Shown one piece after another: positions 32,181 through 39,916 of a DNA stretch of 64,000 bases (positions within the stretch are counted from its first letter, which is position 1; the number at the start of each line of letters is the position of its first letter). The position numbers were made by a program, and so were the translations under genes. The DNA is from Subdoligranulum variabile (GTDB taxonomy: Bacteria; Bacillota; Clostridia; Oscillospirales; Ruminococcaceae): NCBI GenBank assembly GCA_004552305.1, contig SFOX01000001.1, positions 62,001 through 126,000 of the forward strand, given 5' to 3'. The notes beneath the pieces were generated by a model that did no database searches, was not told the origin of the DNA, and saw only the letters and a list, made by a program, of their open reading frames with translations.

Positions 32181-33473
32181 ATGCTTACTGCAATCACCGG
32201 TATCAACTGGGGCGACGAGGGCAAGGGTCGTATGGTCGACCTGCTCAGCCAGGATTATGACATTGTTGCCCGTTATCAGGGCGGCGACAACGCCGGTCAC
32301 ACCGTCAAGAACGAACGCGGCAAATTCGTTCTGAATCTGATCCCCTCCGGCATTCTGCGCCCGGATGTCGTCTGCGTTATGGGCGGCGGTATGGTCATCG
32401 ACCCCGAGCATCTTGAAAAAGAGATTGCCGCTCTGACCGAGAAGGGCGTCGAGATCAGCCCCAAGAACCTGAAAATTTCCGACCGCGCCACCATCACCAT
32501 GCCGTTCCATGTTGCACAGGACGGTCTGGAGGAGGAGCGTCTGTCCAAGACCGGCGCCCAGTTCGGCTCCACCAAGCGCGGCATCGCCTACAGCTATGGC
32601 GATAAGTTTATGAAAAAGACCCTGCGTATGGGCGACCTTGTCCATATGGACGCAAGCGTGCGCAAGCGTCTGGAAACCATCGTCGAGTCCAAGAACCTGA
32701 CCATGGTCAACATCTACGGTCAGCAGCCCGTCAGCGTGGACGAAATGTGGGCATGGTGCGAGCGCTACGCCAAGCTGTTTGCCCCGTATATCTGCGACGT
32801 AGGGCAGTTCCTTGCCGAGGCAGACGATGCCGGCAAGAAGATTATGTTCGAGGCTCAGCTGGGTGCGCTGCGTGATATCGACTTTGGTATCTACCCCTAC
32901 ACCTCCTCCTCCAACACCATCTCTGCCTATGCACCCATCGGTGCCGGCATTCCCGGTCGCAAGCTGTCCCTGTCCATCGGCATTATGAAGGCTTACTCCT
33001 CCTGCGTGGGCGAAGGTCCCTTCACCGCCGAGCTGGCTATGACCAAAACCGACAAGGACGTTCTGCGCGAGCATGGTCACGAGTACGGCGCTGCTACCGG
33101 TCGTCCCCGCCGTGTTGGTCCCTTTGACGCCGTTGCCAGCCGCTACGGCGTACAGTGCCAGGGCTGCGATGAACTGGCTCTGACCCTGCTGGATGTTCTG
33201 GATTACATGGAGGAAGTCCCCGTCGTCACCGCCTACAAGCTGACCGACGGCACCACCACCGACCGTTTCCCCACCGGCAAGACTTTGGACGATGCCCAGC
33301 CCGTTGTGGAAATGATGCCCGGCTGGCACTGCGACATTTCCGGCGTACGCAAGTTTGAGGATCTGCCCGCCGCCGCCCGCAACTATGTTGCCCGTCTGGA
33401 AGAGCTGGTCGGCTGCAAGATCAAGTACATTTCTGTCGGTCCCGAGCGCGATGCCTGCATCGTCCGCGACTAA
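32181..33473 (+). CDS. purA: Adenylosuccinate synthetase
   Basis: This enzyme joins IMP and aspartate using GTP, the first AMP-specific step. It has 430 residues: the GTP loop GINWGDEGKGRMVD (about 7-20), RYQGGDNAGHTV, the IMP-binding region STKRGIAYSYGDK and the C-terminal guanine-recognition ISVGPERDACIV. Glycine 8 of the usual GxQWGDEGKG is followed by Asn rather than Gln. It is monocistronic, with its own promoter and terminator. Confidence 0.95.
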   Translation: MLTAITGINWGDEGKGRMVDLLSQDYDIVARYQGGDNAGHTVKNERGKFVLNLIPSGILRPDVVCVMGGGMVIDPEHLEKEIAALTEKGVEISPKNLKISDRATITMPFHVAQDGLEEERLSKTGAQFGSTKRGIAYSYGDKFMKKTLRMGDLVHMDASVRKRLETIVESKNLTMVNIYGQQPVSVDEMWAWCERYAKLFAPYICDVGQFLAEADDAGKKIMFEAQLGALRDIDFGIYPYTSSSNTISAYAPIGAGIPGRKLSLSIGIMKAYSSCVGEGPFTAELAMTKTDKDVLREHGHEYGAATGRPRRVGPFDAVASRYGVQCQGCDELALTLLDVLDYMEEVPVVTAYKLTDGTTTDRFPTGKTLDDAQPVVEMMPGWHCDISGVRKFEDLPAAARNYVARLEELVGCKIKYISVGPERDACIVRD

Positions 33474-33496
33474 ATTCCCACCTTTATAAGCATCAA

Positions 33497-33526
33497 GGCG
33501 GACTTTATACAAGTCCGCCGTTTTTA
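33497..33526 (+). terminator. purA terminator
   Basis: GGCGGACTT/AAGTCCGCC stem followed by GTTTTTAG. Confidence 0.85.
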
Positions 33527-33577
33527 GAAATCGGGGCAGCACCGTACCGCCCCTGTAAGAAAAGCTGGTGTTCTTCT

Positions 33578-34783
33578 TTGATCGATCTTTTGATCCGCAC
33601 CTTTATTAAAGACCACGAAAAGCACACGGACCGCAAGGTTCGCACCGCCTACGGCAACCTTGCCTGCCTTGTCAGTGTTCTCTGCAACCTGCTGCTGTTT
33701 GCCGGCAAAACCGCTGTCGGTGTGCTTTCGGGCAGCGTTGCCATCACGGCAGACGGCTTGAACAACCTTTCGGATGCAAGCTCCAATTTGGTCAGCCTTG
33801 TCGGCTTCCGGCTGGGGGCGCGTCCCGCCGACTCCGAGCATCCCTACGGACACGCCCGGTATGAGTATCTGGCAGGGCTTGCCGTATCCGTGATGATTCT
33901 TGTCATCGGCATCGAGCTGCTGAAAAGCAGCTTTGAGAAGGTTCTGCATCCCACCGAGGTTTCCTTCAGCGTTACCATGGTGCTGGTGCTGATTGCCTCC
34001 ATTCTCGTCAAGCTCTGGATGGCACGCCTCAACCGCACCATCGGCGGGCGCATCGACTCGGAAACCCTGATGGCGACCGCCGCCGATGCCCGCAACGATG
34101 TCATCACCACCGCCGCCGTGCTGGTCGCCTCGATTCTGACCTACTTTACCGGGTTCAACCGCATTGACGGCGTGATGGGTCTGGGCGTTGCCGGGTTTAT
34201 TCTATACAGCGGCGCAACGCTCGTGCGGGATACCATCAACCCGCTGCTTGGCGCAGCGCCCGACCCCGCCTTGGTTGCCCACATTGAGGAAAAGGCGCTG
34301 AGTTACCCTGGCGTGCTGGGCATCCATGATTTGATGATCCACGACTACGGTCCCGGCAACTGCTTGGTCAGTTTTCATGTCGAGATGGACGCCAACGCCG
34401 ATGTGATGCGTAGCCACGACATCATCGACAATATTGAGCGCGATATGCTCACACAGGACGGTCTGGTCGTGACCATCCACTATGATCCCATCGTCACAGG
34501 CGACGTGCACGTTGCCGAGCTGAAAGCCTTCTTAAAAGAAGAAATCAAACGCCTTGACCCCGAGGCGGACATCCACGACCTGCGCACCGTACCCGGAAAA
34601 ACCCACACCAACGTTATTTTTGACTGTGCTGTCCCTGCCGAGTATCTGCACGACAAGCAGCGCCGCGGTGCCAAATTGGCAGCCGCACTGCGCACCGCCG
34701 TGCAGGACAAATGGCCGGATCACTTCTGCGTCATCCGCTTGGAGCCGGACTATACATCCCACAACGTCCCCGCCAAAGACTGA
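33578..34783 (+). CDS. Cation diffusion facilitator family transporter
   Basis: This 401-residue membrane protein probably exports divalent metal cations in exchange for protons. Six membrane helices lie in residues 20-220. The metal site is formed by DGLNNLSDA in the second helix and DARNDVITT in the fifth, with HPYGHARYEYL in the loop between. A cytoplasmic ferredoxin-like domain follows (about 225-310), and there is an additional C-terminal extension of about 90 residues. The start is TTG with only a weak ribosome binding site. The malic enzyme gene follows 18 bases later. The metal cannot be assigned. Confidence 0.85.
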   Translation: MIDLLIRTFIKDHEKHTDRKVRTAYGNLACLVSVLCNLLLFAGKTAVGVLSGSVAITADGLNNLSDASSNLVSLVGFRLGARPADSEHPYGHARYEYLAGLAVSVMILVIGIELLKSSFEKVLHPTEVSFSVTMVLVLIASILVKLWMARLNRTIGGRIDSETLMATAADARNDVITTAAVLVASILTYFTGFNRIDGVMGLGVAGFILYSGATLVRDTINPLLGAAPDPALVAHIEEKALSYPGVLGIHDLMIHDYGPGNCLVSFHVEMDANADVMRSHDIIDNIERDMLTQDGLVVTIHYDPIVTGDVHVAELKAFLKEEIKRLDPEADIHDLRTVPGKTHTNVIFDCAVPAEYLHDKQRRGAKLAAALRTAVQDKWPDHFCVIRLEPDYTSHNVPAKD

Positions 34784-34801
34784 AAAGAGAGGTACATTGC
34801 C

Positions 34802-35977
34802 ATGGATTACAACAAAGCCGCCTTGGAACTGCACAGCCAATTTCCCGGTAAAATTGCCGTTCAGAGTCTGGTCGCCTGCAAGGACCGCGACGCCCTGTCC
34901 ACCGCTTACACCCCCGGCGTTGCCGAACCCTGCCGCCAGATCAAGGCAAACCCCGACGATGTCTACACCTACACGATGAAGGGTCGCACGGTCGCCGTTG
35001 TCACCAACGGCACCGCCGTGCTGGGTCTGGGCAACATCGGTCCCGAGGCAGGTCTGCCCGTTATGGAGGGCAAGTGTGTTCTGTTCAAGGAATTTGCCGG
35101 GGTAGACGCCTTTCCCATCTGCCTGAACGCCAAAACCAAGGAGGAGGTCATTGCCGCTGTCAAGGCGATTGCCCCCACCTTCGGCGGCATCAATCTGGAG
35201 GACATCCGCAGCCCGGAGTGCTTTGAGATCGAAGCCGAGCTGGAGCGCGAGCTGGATATCCCTGTGTTCCACGATGACCAGCACGGCACCGCCATCATTG
35301 TGCTGGCAGGTGTGCTGAACGCACTGAAGGTCGTCGGCAAGCGCATCGAGGACGTCAAGATCGTGCAGAACGGTCCCGGTGCTGCCGGAACCGCTATCAT
35401 CCACATGCTGCAGGTCGCCGGTGCCAAGAACATCATTGCTGTGGACGAGCATGGCATTCTGGTACCCGGTCGCGCTGCCGGGCTGGAAGGACACAAGGAA
35501 AAGCTGGCGGAGGAAACCAACCCCGACAAGCTCACCGGCGGTCTGGCAGAAGCCATCCGGGGGGCGGATATCTTCATCGGCACCTCCATTGCCGGTGCGC
35601 TGACCCCCGAGCTGGCCGCCACGATGGCAAAGGATGCCATCGTCTTTGCTATGGCGAACCCCACCCCCGAAATTATGCCCGACCTTGCCAAGGCTGCCGG
35701 TGTGCGCGTGATGGGCACCGGTCGTTCGGACTTCCCGAATCAGGTCAACAACGTGCTGGCATTCCCCGGCATCTTCAAGGGTGCCTTGTCGGTGCGCGCC
35801 CGCGACATCAACCCCGCCATGAAGATGGCCGCCGCGAACGCCATTGCCGGGCTGATTGCCGACGATGAGCTGAACGAGGAGAACATTCTGCCCAAGGCGT
35901 TTGACCCCCGCGTAGCGGACACCGTTGCCGCTGCCGTTGCCGAGGCTGCCCGTAAAAGCGGGGTTGCCCGCGTATGA
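34802..35977 (+). CDS. NAD(P)-dependent malic enzyme
   Basis: This 391-residue enzyme decarboxylates malate to pyruvate. It is the short bacterial form: the N-terminal catalytic part has AYTPGVAEPCRQI, VTNGTAVLGLGNIGPEAGLPVMEGK and the metal-binding VFHDDQHGTAII. The nucleotide-binding domain has NGPGAAGTAI and the late motif IFALANPTPE-like VFAMANPTPEI. Its stop overlaps the fumarase alpha start by four bases, so malate and fumarate metabolism are coupled in one operon, as in fermentative C4-acid interconversion. Confidence 0.93.
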   Translation: MDYNKAALELHSQFPGKIAVQSLVACKDRDALSTAYTPGVAEPCRQIKANPDDVYTYTMKGRTVAVVTNGTAVLGLGNIGPEAGLPVMEGKCVLFKEFAGVDAFPICLNAKTKEEVIAAVKAIAPTFGGINLEDIRSPECFEIEAELERELDIPVFHDDQHGTAIIVLAGVLNALKVVGKRIEDVKIVQNGPGAAGTAIIHMLQVAGAKNIIAVDEHGILVPGRAAGLEGHKEKLAEETNPDKLTGGLAEAIRGADIFIGTSIAGALTPELAATMAKDAIVFAMANPTPEIMPDLAKAAGVRVMGTGRSDFPNQVNNVLAFPGIFKGALSVRARDINPAMKMAAANAIAGLIADDELNEENILPKAFDPRVADTVAAAVAEAARKSGVARV

Positions 35978-36822
35978 GCAGCATTCGGGAGCTGGACGCT
36001 GCCCGCATCACCGATGCGGTCGAAGCGCTTTGCATCAAGGCAAACACCACCCTGCCCACGGATGTAAAAGCCGCGCTGGACGCCGCCGAGGCTGCCGAAC
36101 CGTGGCCCTTGGCAAAGCAGACGCTGGGGCTTTTGCAGCAGAATCTCTGCGTTGCTGCGCAAAAGGAGCTGCCCATCTGCCAGGACACCGGTATGGCTTG
36201 CGTCTTTGTGGAGCTGGGACAGGATGTACATATCCACGGCGATCTGACCGATGCCGTCAACGAGGGTGTGCGCCGCGGCTATGAAAAAGCCTACCTGCGC
36301 AAATCCATCACCGCCGACCCCTTGCAGCGCGTCAACACGGGGGACAACACCCCGGCATTTCTGACCGTGCATCTTGTACCCGGCGACGGCTGCCAGATCA
36401 CGGTAGCCCCCAAGGGTGCCGGCAGCGAGAATATGAGCCGTATGGCGATGCTCAAGCCCGCTGACGGGGTGCAGGGCGTCATTGACTTTGTACTGGACAC
36501 CGTCAAACAGGCGGGCGCCAACCCCTGCCCGCCGATCGTGCTGGGTATCGGCATCGGCGGCAGCTTTGACCACTGCGCCGCCCTTGCCAAAAAGGCGCTG
36601 CTTCGCCCGCTGGACGCCCCCAATGCCGACCCCTACTATGCCGCGCTGGAAAAGCAGCTGCTGGACGCCATCAATGCCACAGGCGTCGGTCCGCAGGGCT
36701 TTGGCGGTGCAACCACCTGTTTGGGTGTCGCTATTGAGCAGCGCCCCACCCATGTGGCGTGCCTGCCCGTAGCTGTCAACATCAGCTGCCATGTGACCCG
36801 CCGCGCGGTCTGCCGCCTGTAA
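35974..36822 (+). CDS. Class I fumarate hydratase, alpha subunit
   Basis: This 282-residue subunit matches the N-terminal part of [4Fe-4S] class I fumarases and TtdA. Candidate cluster cysteines are in PICQDTGMACVFVELG (about 68-83), MLKPADGVQGVIDFV-region and FGGATTCLGVAIE (about 246-258). The substrate could be fumarate or tartrate. The malic enzyme overlap favours fumarate. It is followed 16 bases later by the beta subunit. Confidence 0.9.
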   Translation: MSSIRELDAARITDAVEALCIKANTTLPTDVKAALDAAEAAEPWPLAKQTLGLLQQNLCVAAQKELPICQDTGMACVFVELGQDVHIHGDLTDAVNEGVRRGYEKAYLRKSITADPLQRVNTGDNTPAFLTVHLVPGDGCQITVAPKGAGSENMSRMAMLKPADGVQGVIDFVLDTVKQAGANPCPPIVLGIGIGGSFDHCAALAKKALLRPLDAPNADPYYAALEKQLLDAINATGVGPQGFGGATTCLGVAIEQRPTHVACLPVAVNISCHVTRRAVCRL

Positions 36823-36838
36823 GGGTAAGGAGGAACAT

Positions 36839-37402
36839 ATGCAGCATATTTTACATACCCCGCTTACCAAACAGGCGCTTGCACCGCTGAAGGCAGGGGA
36901 CACCGTTCTGCTTTCCGGCGTTGTATACACCGCCCGCGATGCCGCCCATGCCCGTATGGCAGAGCTGCTGGACAAGGGCGAGCCGCTGCCCTTTGCGCTG
37001 GAGGGTGCCGCCGTGTACTATGTCGGTCCCACCCCGGAGCGCCCGGGCTGCGCCATCGGTGCCGCCGGTCCCACCACCTCGGGACGTATGGATGCCTACA
37101 CCCCGCGCTTGCTGGACTTGGGTCTTGCCTGTATGATCGGCAAGGGCAAGCGCAGCCAGGCTGTCAAGGATGCCGTTATCAGAAACGGTGCCGTCTACCT
37201 TGCCGCCATCGGCGGCGCCGGGGCGTTGATGTCCGGCAGTGTGCAAAGCTGCGAGATCATCGCATGGTCCGACCTCGGTTGCGAAGCCGTGCGCAAGTTG
37301 ACCGTACAGGATATGCCCCTGACCGTTTTGCTGGATGCCCACGGCGGCGATTTGTACGAAAGCGGTCCTGCCGCCTACTTAGCTGCCCGCGGGCAAAATT
37401 AA
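36839..37402 (+). CDS. Class I fumarate hydratase, beta subunit
   Basis: This 187-residue subunit matches the C-terminal part of class I fumarases (TtdB-like): LKAGDTVLLSGVVYTARDAAHARM near the N-terminus, YYVGPTPERPGCAIGAAGPTTSGRMDAYTPRLLD and GKGKRS in the middle, and YLAAIGGAGALMSGSV. Together with the preceding subunit it forms the complete enzyme that split genes replace in many anaerobes. Confidence 0.92.
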   Translation: MQHILHTPLTKQALAPLKAGDTVLLSGVVYTARDAAHARMAELLDKGEPLPFALEGAAVYYVGPTPERPGCAIGAAGPTTSGRMDAYTPRLLDLGLACMIGKGKRSQAVKDAVIRNGAVYLAAIGGAGALMSGSVQSCEIIAWSDLGCEAVRKLTVQDMPLTVLLDAHGGDLYESGPAAYLAARGQN

Positions 37403-37428
37403 CACGCCCGGAATTTGCCGCCTCGCCA

Positions 37429-37457
37429 TTGACAAAACCCGCCAAAGTTGCTACACT
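37429..37457 (+). promoter_or_regulatory. tRNA-Leu promoter
   Basis: TTGACA (37429-37434), a 17-base spacer and TACACT (37452-37457) lie 13 bases upstream of the tRNA. Confidence 0.85.
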
Positions 37458-37469
37458 AATAGTTGCTCT

Positions 37470-37553
37470 GCGGCCATGGCGGAATTGGCAGACGCGCTGG
37501 TTTTAGGGTCCAGTGTCCAAGACGTGCAGGTTCAAGTCCTGTTGGCCGCACCA
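37470..37553 (+). tRNA. tRNA-Leu, anticodon UAG, CCA encoded
   Basis: The acceptor arms GCGGCCA and TGGCCGC pair fully; the D arm is GCGGAATTGGCAGACGC. The anticodon loop TTTAGGG gives anticodon UAG, reading CUN leucine codons. A class II variable arm (GTGTCCAAGACGT) and the T arm GCAGGTTCAAGTCCTGT are present, and the 3' ACCA is encoded. Length is 84 bases. Confidence 0.95.
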
Positions 37554-37562
37554 CATAATTTT

Positions 37563-37603
37563 GCTCCCTTCTGCGCATACTGTGCGCGGGAGGGGGCTTT
37601 TTT
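37563..37603 (+). terminator. tRNA-Leu terminator overlapping the spoIVB ribosome binding site
   Basis: The stem GCTCCCTTCTGCGCA/TGTGCGCGGGAGGGGGC is followed by six T residues; the spoIVB ATG begins at the next base. The 3' arm contains GGGAGGGGG, the spoIVB ribosome binding site, so readthrough transcripts would have that site paired. Confidence 0.8.
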
Positions 37604-38806
37604 ATGCTTTGGGCGAAATGCGTTCGCACGGCGCTGGGCGGGCTGGCAGCCGTCCTTCTGCTTGCCGGGGCGGCACTGTTGGGTACGGCAGCAGCATTGC
37701 CGGACACCTTTTATGTTTCGGCAGGGGAGCCGCTGACCGTGGCATCCCTGCCATGGGTAAAAGAGGGGAAGTCCCGTGCCGGGGCTGCCCCCGCCGAGGC
37801 TGCCTGCACGGATAAGAGCCGCAACGTCACGCTGACGGTTCTGGGCGTGCCTGTAAAGACCGTGCGCACCGTGACCGCCGCGCCGCGCTTTGTTCGTGTG
37901 TGCGGTACACCGTTCGGGGTCAAGATGTTTTCGGACGGGGCGCTGGTGGTAGCGTTTTCTGACCGATACAACGGCTTTGGCGGGCAGAACCCTGCCAAGC
38001 AGGCGGGGCTGCAATTGGGGGACTGGATTCTCTCGGTGGGCGGGTACACCATACGCAGCAACGAAGACGTATCGTCCGCTCTGCAGGCGGGCGGGGGAAG
38101 GCCGCTGCGCCTTGTCTATCGGCGCGGCGGGCAGCAGCATACCGCCAGTTTGACGCCGGTTCTGGACAACACCTCCGGGCTGTACCGTGCCGGGGTTTGG
38201 GTGCGGGACTCCGGCGCAGGCATCGGCACGCTGACCTATATCGACCCCGAAACCACCGCCTTTGCCGGGCTGGGTCACGCGGTGAGCGATGCCGACACCG
38301 GGCAGGAGCTTGCCTTGCTTTCGGGGGAAATCGTCCCCGTCACCGTGACAGGCTGCCGCCGGGGTGAGGTCGGCAGCCCGGGCGAGCTGCGGGGCGAATT
38401 TCTGCCCGGCAGCATCGGCACCATACAAAGCAACTCCGCCACAGGGGTCTATGGGCTGTACACCGGCGATTGCAGCGCGCTGGAGCTGCTGCCTGCCGCG
38501 CACGTTCAAAGCGTGCATACCGGAGCCGCCGAGGTGCTGACCACCGTCACCGGCAGCAAGCCGCGGCGCTATGCTGCCGTGATTGAGCGAATCAACCTAA
38601 CCAGCGCCGAACCGAACCGCAATTTGCTGCTGCGCATCACCGACCCCGCCTTGCTGGAGGTCAGCGGCGGCATAGTGCAGGGGATGAGCGGCAGTCCGAT
38701 AATACAAGATGGCAAACTTGTTGGTGCCGTAACACATGTTTTGGTAAATGATCCTACGAGAGGCTATGGGATATTTATTGAAAATATGCTGAATGCAGTA
38801 GGATAA
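37604..38806 (+). CDS. spoIVB: SpoIVB serine peptidase, hybrid gene with foreign 3' end
   Basis: SpoIVB is the forespore-secreted serine peptidase that triggers pro-sigma-K processing. The 400-residue protein has an N-terminal membrane/signal helix (about 8-26), a PDZ domain (about 110-190; GLQLGDWILSVGGYTI) and the S55 peptidase domain. The apparent triad is His225 (GLGHAVSD), Asp347 and Ser362 (QGMSGSP). The Asp-Ser spacing of 15 equals that of B. subtilis Asp363-Ser378. From codon 364-365 on, the sequence turns AT-rich and belongs to an inserted segment that replaces the last 36 residues (...VNDPTRGYGIFIENMLNAVG). The original 3' end persists at 39468-39588. Confidence 0.93.
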   Translation: MLWAKCVRTALGGLAAVLLLAGAALLGTAAALPDTFYVSAGEPLTVASLPWVKEGKSRAGAAPAEAACTDKSRNVTLTVLGVPVKTVRTVTAAPRFVRVCGTPFGVKMFSDGALVVAFSDRYNGFGGQNPAKQAGLQLGDWILSVGGYTIRSNEDVSSALQAGGGRPLRLVYRRGGQQHTASLTPVLDNTSGLYRAGVWVRDSGAGIGTLTYIDPETTAFAGLGHAVSDADTGQELALLSGEIVPVTVTGCRRGEVGSPGELRGEFLPGSIGTIQSNSATGVYGLYTGDCSALELLPAAHVQSVHTGAAEVLTTVTGSKPRRYAAVIERINLTSAEPNRNLLLRITDPALLEVSGGIVQGMSGSPIIQDGKLVGAVTHVLVNDPTRGYGIFIENMLNAVG

Positions 38807-38809
38807 TTT

Positions 38810-38837
38810 AAGGCCACACCATGGTTGGTGTGGTCTT
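38810..38837 (+). terminator. Terminator carried by the insert after hybrid spoIVB
   Basis: AAGGCCACACCA/TGGTGTGGTCTT hairpin immediately after the new spoIVB stop and followed by AATAAT. It is nearly symmetrical and also lies 16 bases beyond the minus-strand membrane gene stop. Confidence 0.7.
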
Positions 38838-38852
38838 AATAATCATGATAGA

Positions 38853-39311
38853 TCAGTGGGTAAAGAAAAGATAAATTACAACAGCGCTGATGATAGAAAT
38901 AATGTTTGAAATATTGGCTATTCCCACCGATTCATCTTTTTCGCTTATTCCGTATGCCAAAGACGAAAGTTCTCCCAATAGCCAAAGTAACGAAATGATA
39001 GGAACAATAAAAAATAAGCTTAAAATCAGATCAATCAAACCCAATAAGCCACCCGAATTAGTTAAGAACGTATTTAGTATTGGGATAAATACTGCTAATC
39101 GGATAAAACCAAAAATGAATTGTAAAATAGCAGCAAACGGATTATGAGACTTTTTATATATACTGTAAAACAAATCTACATATATGTTTTTTAGAATCAG
39201 CAACACTAACAAAATGGGTAACACATCTCTTATCCACGAGGCTCCAGCATTCAAAAGTGCAAGAATTATAATAATAATTGGTAAAATTGGAATAGAATAG
39301 ATAAAAAACAT
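38853..39311 (-). CDS. Unrecognised AT-rich multipass membrane protein (cargo of the spoIVB insert)
   Basis: I do not recognise this 152-residue protein. It has about four strongly hydrophobic segments (IYSIPILPIIIIILALL near the N-terminus; VLPILLVLLILKNIYV; FIFGFIRLAVFIPIL; LIDLILSLFFIVPIISLLWLLG) and a last one at the C-terminus (ISIISAVVIYLFF). Its codon use and base composition are far more AT-rich than every neighbour. The ATG at 39311 follows AAAGGAGAG; upstream starts at 39332 or 39339 are less likely. A TTGACA-17-TACGAT promoter precedes it. It is the only complete gene inside the insert. An immunity, signalling or exclusion role would be speculation. Confidence 0.8.
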   Translation of the reverse strand: MFFIYSIPILPIIIIILALLNAGASWIRDVLPILLVLLILKNIYVDLFYSIYKKSHNPFAAILQFIFGFIRLAVFIPILNTFLTNSGGLLGLIDLILSLFFIVPIISLLWLLGELSSLAYGISEKDESVGIANISNIISIISAVVIYLFFTH

Positions 39312-39367
39312 TTTTCTCTCCTTTAAAAGCAATTTTCAATCATTTTGAAAAACATAATATTATTTGT

Positions 39368-39396
39368 ATCGTAGCATTTTTAAATCAACGTGTCAA
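39368..39396 (-). promoter_or_regulatory. Promoter of the insert's membrane-protein gene
   Basis: On the minus strand TTGACA (39396-39391), a 17-base spacer and TACGAT (39373-39368) precede the gene by about 57 bases. Confidence 0.7.
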
Positions 39397-39467
39397 TATT
39401 CATAAACAAGCATTCTAATAATTAGGCAACCTTAGCTCATAATGTTGTCCATAATGACAATCACTCG

Positions 39468-39588
39468 TGAGCGGCAGCCCCATTTTGCAGGATGGCGCAC
39501 TGGTAGGTGCCGTGACCCACGTTTTTGTCAACGACCCCACCCGCGGTTACGGCATTTTGATGGAAAATATGCTGCCCCCAGACTCTTG
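39468..39588 (+). pseudogene. Displaced original 3' end of spoIVB
   Basis: The reading frame SGSPILQDGALVGAVTHVFVNDPTRGYGILMENMLPPDS-stop (split here by its start, no initiation codon or ribosome binding site) matches the last residues of the hybrid spoIVB almost exactly in protein but uses the GC-rich host codons. It is the ancestral gene end separated by the 783-bp insert. Confidence 0.88.
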
Positions 39589-39652
39589 ACAGGCACCCCT
39601 TTGTCGTTTCAATTTCCATATTTCCCCATGGTGTTTCGCAGACAAGGGAAAG

Positions 39653-39699
39653 AGCGGCGGTTGCCGAGGCGCGTTCAGTCCTCGACAGCCGCCGCTTTA
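39653..39699 (+). terminator. Original spoIVB terminator
   Basis: AGCGGCGG-TTG.CGAGG paired with CCTCG-ACAG-CCGCCGCT, followed by TTATAT. It lies behind the displaced gene end and upstream of the spo0A control region. Confidence 0.65.
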
Positions 39700-39727
39700 T
39701 ATAGCGCTATATCGCCAATATTTTTAC

Positions 39728-39760
39728 AAAGTCGAAATTTCTTGTCGTATTCTGTCGAAC
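39728..39760 (+). promoter_or_regulatory. Spo0A boxes upstream of spo0A
   Basis: A perfect TGTCGAA (39753-39759) and a one-mismatch AGTCGAA (39730-39736) lie about 160-190 bases before spo0A. TGTCGAA is the established 0A-box core, and autoregulation of spo0A is known in other Firmicutes. Their use here is inferred. Confidence 0.6.
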
Positions 39761-39916
39761 GAAACTTGCGTAAATGTAGAAAAAAGAGAAGTTTTCCCCT
39801 TGCACAAATTTCCATTTTATGGTAATATTCCCATTGTAGACGAAATCAACGGATGCGCACCGTTCGCAGCCACCTGCCCGATGCTCGCCCCGTGATATGT
39901 ATGGAGGAGTTTTACG

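Larger units (their letters stand above)
38685..39477 (+). mobile_element. AT-rich 783-bp insert in spoIVB with regenerated gene 3' end
   Basis: Direct repeats TGAGCGGCAG (38685-38694 and 39468-39477), which span the catalytic Ser codon of spoIVB, bound a 783-bp unit much richer in A+T than either flank. It contains, in order, a replacement spoIVB 3' end, a terminator, a minus-strand membrane-protein gene and its promoter. There is no recombinase, so it is either a non-autonomous cargo cassette or the remnant of a larger integrated element. Site-specific integration is the inference; the duplicated, diverged 3' end is directly visible. Confidence 0.75.

Noticed and set aside
38685..39477. Prophage, insertion sequence or intron in spoIVB
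   Set aside because: No integrase, transposase, reverse transcriptase or ribozyme structure is visible, and the reading frame is regenerated rather than spliced; only a cargo-type insert can be supported.
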